Assembly: GCA_025935275.1 (NCBI GenBank) | Contig: JAICVP010000001.1 | Coordinates: 1 to 34,530, forward strand | Reading direction: 5' to 3' | DNA from: Thermoleophilia bacterium | Lineage (GTDB): Bacteria > Actinomycetota > Thermoleophilia > Gaiellales > Gaiellaceae | Length of the DNA: 34,530 nucleotides | Part shown: piece by piece, positions 30,815 through 34,530 of the stretch | Layout of the letters: the number at the start of each line of letters is the position of its first letter | Position numbering within the stretch: the stretch's first letter is position 1 | Made by a program: the position numbers and the translations under genes | Notes under the pieces: model-generated | What the model was told of the DNA's origin: nothing | The model's database searches: none | Seen by the model: only the letters and a program-made list of their open reading frames with translations

Positions 30815-30902
30815 TCGAGTACTTCCCTTTCCTCTCTCACCTGAAGGCCGCAGGGCCGAGTGAGGTAGACGCCAGACCGGACGGTACGACCGAAAGACGA
30901 AA

Positions 30903-30932
30903 GGAGCCTCCCCCTTTTGCGGGAGAGGCTCC
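30903..30932 (-). terminator. Hairpin between subtilases C and B
   Basis: GGAGCCTC (30903-30910) pairs with GAGGCTCC (30925-30932), with CCC/GGG extension and loop TTTTGC. It differs from the hairpin at 28955 by one base in the loop. On the transcribed strand it follows the stop of subtilase C by about 45 bases and runs into TTTCGTCTTTC. Confidence 0.62.
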
Positions 30933-30977
30933 GAATTCACTCGATTGAGGGGTCAGCGACCTAGCATGCCGGCCCGC

Positions 30978-32720
30978 CTACGCTGCCCAGGACGCGGCTG
31001 CCCAGCTCGCCGCATTCCAGCTCGCGGCGGCCCAGGAAGCAGTTGCCCACGAGGCGTTGTTCCAGGAGGCCGAAGACCAGCTGGCGTTCGCCCAGGAAGC
31101 AGCAGCCCAGGAGGCCTGATTCCAGGAGGCGTTCGCCCAGGAAGCCTGGTTCCAGGAAGCCTGGTTCCAGGACGCCTGGTTCCAGGAGGCGTTTGCCGTT
31201 GCGTTGTTCGCCCAGCTCGCCGAGTCGAAGGTCACGCCACCGGTTCCGTCGGAGCCGACGAACTGGTTCAGCGCGAGGTTCGGGTTCGGCGGGTTCGTGA
31301 CGTCGAACGCGCCCTTGGCGTTGACTTCGCCGACGCCGAGCCCCATGCCGGCGGCCGTCGGGCGGGCGCTCAGCATGAGCGCGCCCTTGACCTTGTCCGG
31401 GGTCCAGGTCGGGTTCTTGGCCAGGATCAGGGCCGCGGCGCCGGAGACGACCGGGGCCGAGAACGACGTCCCGGACATCCACATGTACCCGGGGGCCGTG
31501 ACACGGTTCGGTGCCTCGAGCGCCATCGTCGACAGCGACGGAACCGGGCCGATGAGCTGGCGGCCGGGAGCGCCGATGTCGGGCTTCGAGAAGCCGTCGA
31601 GCGTGTAGCCGAAGGCCGACCACGGAGCCACGGTGTCGTCAGCCGACGTGTAGCCCGTGCCGTTGGTGTCGCTCGCGCCGACGGTGATCACGAAGGGATC
31701 GTTGCCGGGCGCATAGGCGACCGTCGTCGGCAGGCCGTCGACTCCGTAGTTGCCGGCTGCAGCGACCACGACCACGCCGTTGAACCAGAGCTTCTCGACC
31801 GCCTTGTTGAGCGGGTCGTACATGAAGCTCCCGGCCAGCGTCGACTGCAGCGAGAAGTTGGCGACCTTGATGTTGTAGGTGCGCTTGTTCGCCAGGATCC
31901 AGTCGGCAGCCGCGATGACGTCGCTCGTGAGCGCCATGCCGTTGTCGTCCATGACGTCGATCGAGACGATCGGAGCCGTGGGCGCCACGCCGGCATAGCC
32001 GCTCTTGGAGCCCGCGGCGATGCCCGCCACGAAGGTGCCATGACCGCGGCCGTCGCCGGTCGAGTTCGGGAGCAGGCCCGTCATCGTCACCGACTTGATG
32101 ACACGGCCGCCGAAGTCGAGGCGGCCCGCCTGCACGCCGCTGTCGACCACCGCGATCGCGGGGACGTTCAGCGGAGAGAGTGCCTGCCCGACGTAGAAGT
32201 CGGAGACGCCGGCCGAGTCGACCCAGGTCTGGTCGTTCGAGTACTGGGCCGACAGGCGGATCCGCGAGTCGAGCGTGATCGCGAGGATCCCCGGCCGCTT
32301 GGCCAGGTCGAGGATCTGAGCCCCGGTCAGCTGAGCGGAGGTGCCGTTCACGCTCGTGAACACCTTCTTGACGCCCTTCGCCTTGCCGGGCTTTGCGCTC
32401 AGTGAATTGTTCACCGACTGCGCGACCGTGGAGCTCTTCGTCCCACGGCTGCCCTGCACGATGACGCTGAAGACCTGGTTCGGGTGCGCCTGGGCCTCCG
32501 CGAGGAGGCTCGCCGGAACGAGAGCGCGCGCGGCCTGAACCGAACGACCGGAGCTGCCTGCGGTTGCAGCGACCGGAGCGGCCAGGGCGGCGACAAGCGC
32601 CAGAATCACAAAACCACGTCCGGGCTTGCCCCAGAGCGCGCTCGAACGAGACTCGCCCTTGGGCTTACCCCAAAGCGCACTGCCTCGCAAAGTCCCCCTT
32701 GTGCCGCTGCCTTGCCGCAT
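30978..32720 (-). CDS. Secreted subtilase C with regular ASW repeat
   Basis: A 580-residue S8-family serine peptidase from the ATG at 32720, with a purine-rich GGAGGAAGGA stretch upstream. SALWGK occurs at 14-19 and 27-32, then the export segment (GFVILALVAALAAPVAATA). A propeptide-like region (VFSVIVQGSRG, VNGTSAQLTGAQI) is followed by the catalytic domain with Asp193 (AVVDSGV), His227 (GRGHGTFVAG), Asn324 (AAGNYG) and Ser419 (SGTSFSAP), all intact. From residue 501 to 578 the chain is ASW followed by two variable residues (NQ, AN, AA, SS, NN, AT), 15 units with one early ten-residue spacing, ending at the stop. First gene of the tandem array and closest in sequence to B. Confidence 0.92.
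   Translation of the reverse strand: MRQGSGTRGTLRGSALWGKPKGESRSSALWGKPGRGFVILALVAALAAPVAATAGSSGRSVQAARALVPASLLAEAQAHPNQVFSVIVQGSRGTKSSTVAQSVNNSLSAKPGKAKGVKKVFTSVNGTSAQLTGAQILDLAKRPGILAITLDSRIRLSAQYSNDQTWVDSAGVSDFYVGQALSPLNVPAIAVVDSGVQAGRLDFGGRVIKSVTMTGLLPNSTGDGRGHGTFVAGIAAGSKSGYAGVAPTAPIVSIDVMDDNGMALTSDVIAAADWILANKRTYNIKVANFSLQSTLAGSFMYDPLNKAVEKLWFNGVVVVAAAGNYGVDGLPTTVAYAPGNDPFVITVGASDTNGTGYTSADDTVAPWSAFGYTLDGFSKPDIGAPGRQLIGPVPSLSTMALEAPNRVTAPGYMWMSGTSFSAPVVSGAAALILAKNPTWTPDKVKGALMLSARPTAAGMGLGVGEVNAKGAFDVTNPPNPNLALNQFVGSDGTGGVTFDSASWANNATANASWNQASWNQASWNQASWANASWNQASWAAASWANASWSSASWNNASWATASWAAASWNAASWAAASWAA
30987..31220 (-). repeat. 15-bp coding repeat (ASWxx) in subtilase C
   Basis: Fifteen ASW units in 234 bases, with strict five-residue periodicity after the first unit. 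Variable positions favour Asn, Gln, Ala and Ser. The antisense frame is rich in Gln and Glu and stays open, which is a by-product of the repeat. Confidence 0.87.
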
Positions 32721-32834
32721 GTTGGTCGTTCCTTCCTCCGCGCAACGCCGCGCGGGCCGCAGTTGGAATTCAGTCCGATGATCGGCGCCCGAGGGCCGTT
32801 CACCCCACCTCGTTCGAGGGAAAGCGGCGAACTT

Positions 32835-32848
32835 CACTCGTTCGAGTG
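32835..32848. promoter_or_regulatory. Palindrome in the divergent subtilase C / murT gap
   Basis: CACTCG-TT-CGAGTG is a perfect inverted repeat in the 156-base gap between the divergent starts of subtilase C (32720) and murT (32877). Related half-matching sequences (CACTCGATTGAGG and CCCTCGTTTGGGG) occur next to the hairpins in the other two subtilase gaps. Possible operator; no binding protein is known. Confidence 0.4.
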
Positions 32849-32876
32849 ACCGAAGAGCGCCCGTAGACTGGCTCCC

Positions 32877-34244
32877 GTGCGGCTCCGAGTCGAAATCGCC
32901 CTCGCGCGGGCAGCGGGAAGTCTCTCGCGGCTCGCCGGGAGAGGCGGCGGCACCACGATTCCCGGGAAGATCCTCGCCACGGTGGATCCCGCCGCCCTGG
33001 GGACGCTCGCGGGACGGCTCCCGCTCGGATCCGCGATCGTCTCGGCCACCAACGGTAAGACGACGACCGCCGCGATGGTCGCCGAGATCGTGGGAGACCG
33101 CGTCAAGCTTGCACACAACCGCGCGGGCGCGAACCTCGTCTCGGGGGTGGCCTCGGCCCTGCTCTACTCGGACGGGGCCGAGCTCGGGCTCTTCGAGGTC
33201 GACGAAGGCGCATTCCCGGACATCGCGGGCCGCATCAGGCCGCAGGCGGTCTGCCTCGGCAACCTCTTTCGCGACCAGCTCGACCGCTACGGCGAGCTGG
33301 AGCACATCGCCGAGCGCTGGCGCACGGCGGTCGCGGATCTCGACCCCGCGGCCTGGACGGTCGTGAATGCCGACGACCCCCTTCTGACCGACATCGCACG
33401 CGGGCGCACAGAGGCCCTCCGGTTCGGGATCGACGACCCTTCCGTGGCGCGGGAACGCCTTTCCCACGCTGCCGACTCGAAGTACTGCCGAACGTGCGGC
33501 GCGCCGTACGACTACGCGGCCTCGTACGTGGGTCATCTCGGCGACTACCGCTGCCCGAACTGCCACGAGGCGAGGCCCCCGCTCGACGTCGCCGCGAAGG
33601 CGATCGCGCTCGCAGGCCTCGAGAGCTCGTCCTTCGACCTCGTCACGCCAGAGGGGACCCGCCGGGTCTCCGTCCCGCTTCCGGGGCTCTACAACGTCTA
33701 CAACGCGCTCGCCGCAGCTTCGCTCAGCCTCGTCCTCGGCGCGGGCCTCGACGACATAGAGGCCGGGCTGGGGCGGTTTCGGGCGGCCTTCGGCCGGTTC
33801 GAGCGCATCACGGCAGGCGACCGCACCGTCCTCCTGCTCCTGATCAAGAATCCCGCGGGTGCGAACGAGGTCGTGCGGACGCTGGTCGACGCGGGTGCTC
33901 CCGGACGGCTGCTGATCGCGCTGAACGACGACATCGCGGACGGGCGCGATGTCTCCTGGATCTGGGACGTCGATTTCGAGCCGCTCATCGGGTCGCTGCA
34001 GGAGCTCGTCGCGACCGGCGCCCGCGCCCAGGAGCTGGCTCTCCGCTTCAAGTACGGCGGCCTCGACCCGGCCAGGATCACGCTCCTCCCGGATCTCTCG
34101 GAAGCCCTGTCCTACGGAGTCGAGAGCACGCCCGCCGGCGGCGAGCTCGTCGTTCTCCCGACCTATACCGCCATGCTCGCCCTGCGCGAGATTGCGTCCG
34201 ACCAGGGCCTGGTGCGTCCCTACTGGGAGGAAGCCGTCGCGTGA
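32877..34244 (+). CDS. murT: Lipid II isoglutaminyl synthase, MurT subunit
   Basis: A 455-residue Mur-ligase-like subunit that, with GatD, amidates the alpha-carboxyl of D-isoglutamate in lipid II, using glutamine-derived ammonia and ATP. Motifs are the P-loop SATNGKTTTAAMVAEI, HNRAGANLVSGVASAL typical of MurT, FEVDEGAFP, LGNLFRDQLDRYGEL and VVNADDP. A Cys4 zinc ribbon, CRTCGAPYDY and CPNCHEA, interrupts the central domain as in characterised MurT. The C-terminal DUF1727 part contains LLLLIKNPAGANEVVRTL, ALNDDIADGRDVSWIWDVDFE and the putative activating DVSWIWD acid. The GTG start is divergent from the subtilases. gatD follows with a four-base overlap. Confidence 0.95.
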   Translation: MRLRVEIALARAAGSLSRLAGRGGGTTIPGKILATVDPAALGTLAGRLPLGSAIVSATNGKTTTAAMVAEIVGDRVKLAHNRAGANLVSGVASALLYSDGAELGLFEVDEGAFPDIAGRIRPQAVCLGNLFRDQLDRYGELEHIAERWRTAVADLDPAAWTVVNADDPLLTDIARGRTEALRFGIDDPSVARERLSHAADSKYCRTCGAPYDYAASYVGHLGDYRCPNCHEARPPLDVAAKAIALAGLESSSFDLVTPEGTRRVSVPLPGLYNVYNALAAASLSLVLGAGLDDIEAGLGRFRAAFGRFERITAGDRTVLLLLIKNPAGANEVVRTLVDAGAPGRLLIALNDDIADGRDVSWIWDVDFEPLIGSLQELVATGARAQELALRFKYGGLDPARITLLPDLSEALSYGVESTPAGGELVVLPTYTAMLALREIASDQGLVRPYWEEAVA

Positions 34245-34530
34245 AGCTCGTCGTCGGTCACCTCTATCCCGAGTACCTCAACATCTACGCGGACCGGGGC
34301 AACATCGCGGTGCTCGAGCGTCGCAGCGCCTGGCGCGGAATCGAGCTCGACTACCGGACGATCGGCCTCGGCGAGCGGGTGCGGCCCGGAGAGCACGACC
34401 TCTACTATGTCGGCGGCGGCCAGGACCGCGAGCAGGCGCTGATCGCGCCCGACCTCGCCGCCAAGGGCGACGCGCTGCGGGCCGAGGTCGCGGACGGAGC
34501 GGCCCTGCTCGCGGTGTGCGGCGGCTACCA
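34241..34530 (+). CDS. gatD: Lipid II isoglutaminyl synthase, glutaminase subunit GatD (3' truncated)
   Basis: The first 96 residues of GatD, cut by the window edge. The GTG start overlaps the murT stop (GTGA). The sequence begins MKLVVGHLYPEYLNIYADRG, the typical GatD opening, followed by NIAVLERRSAWRG, DLYYVGGGQDREQ and LLAVCGGYQ, which holds the nucleophilic Cys of the class I-like glutaminase. It supplies ammonia to MurT. The missing C-terminal part should carry the catalytic His. Confidence 0.93.
   Translation, partial: MKLVVGHLYPEYLNIYADRGNIAVLERRSAWRGIELDYRTIGLGERVRPGEHDLYYVGGGQDREQALIAPDLAAKGDALRAEVADGAALLAVCGGY

Noticed and set aside
29591..30844. A 417-codon plus-strand open frame, with similar ones opposite subtilases A and C.
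   Set aside because: They are antisense to catalytic-domain sequence and resemble each other only because the sense genes are paralogues.
27170..31220. Regular short repeats resembling a CRISPR array or minisatellites.
   Set aside because: They are 15-base in-frame units inside three coding regions, without spacers or cas genes.

Overview
The window is a GC-rich, gene-dense stretch of bacterial chromosome, most consistent with the phylum Actinomycetota and probably the class Thermoleophilia (Gaiella/Solirubrobacter-like). The placement rests on an RsiG-type anti-sigma factor, an FHA plus FtsR-like MerR gene pair next to a CDP-alcohol phosphatidyltransferase (an arrangement known from mycobacteria and streptomycetes), MurT/GatD, RpoD-like sigma factors, frequent GTG starts and many GTGA stop/start overlaps. 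It is an inference from gene content. I found no rRNA, tRNA, CRISPR array, insertion sequence or phage gene.

Layout. 1-2.9 kb: the end of a TrpB2-type tryptophan synthase beta chain, a winged-helix regulator divergent from a small CxC..C protein gene, and formimidoylglutamate deiminase (hutF). 2.9-8.0 kb: a plus-strand run of phosphatidyltransferase, a nucleotidyltransferase fused to a degenerate phosphomutase, RsiG-like anti-sigma, zinc-ribbon FHA protein, MerR regulator and apt. 8.1-10.0 kb: lineage-specific hypothetical and membrane proteins. 10.3-12.4 kb: a DMT permease and a secreted DUF4015-type glycosidase. 12.4-13.3 kb: a Xre/RES toxin-antitoxin pair with a clear operator. 13.3-16.5 kb: gene-poor, with hairpin-rich noncoding DNA, a SnoaL-like protein and small secreted proteins. 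16.5-19.6 kb: a NarL-type two-component system and a GAF protein with a degenerate GGDEF domain. 19.8-22.6 kb: two RpoD-like sigma genes around a PHP phosphatase. 22.7-26.9 kb: a stand-alone class II glutamine amidotransferase, an HNH-associated repeat protein, and a large membrane GGDEF/HD-GYP fusion. 27.1-32.7 kb: three tandem paralogous secreted subtilases. 32.9 kb to the end: murT and the start of gatD.

The most striking element is the subtilase array. All three proteins carry a doubled SALWGK motif before the export segment and end in a strictly five-residue periodic Ala-Ser-Trp repeat (12-15 copies). The middle paralogue has lost the oxyanion-hole Asn. Two of the intergenic gaps carry nearly identical hairpins. 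I do not recognise the Trp repeat as a named domain.

A second theme is c-di-GMP: an RsiG-like protein with a single c-di-GMP-binding motif, an apparently intact GGDEF/HD-GYP enzyme and a degenerate GGDEF protein lie within 21 kb. Convergent genes overlap repeatedly (4, 4, 18, 42 and 110 nt).
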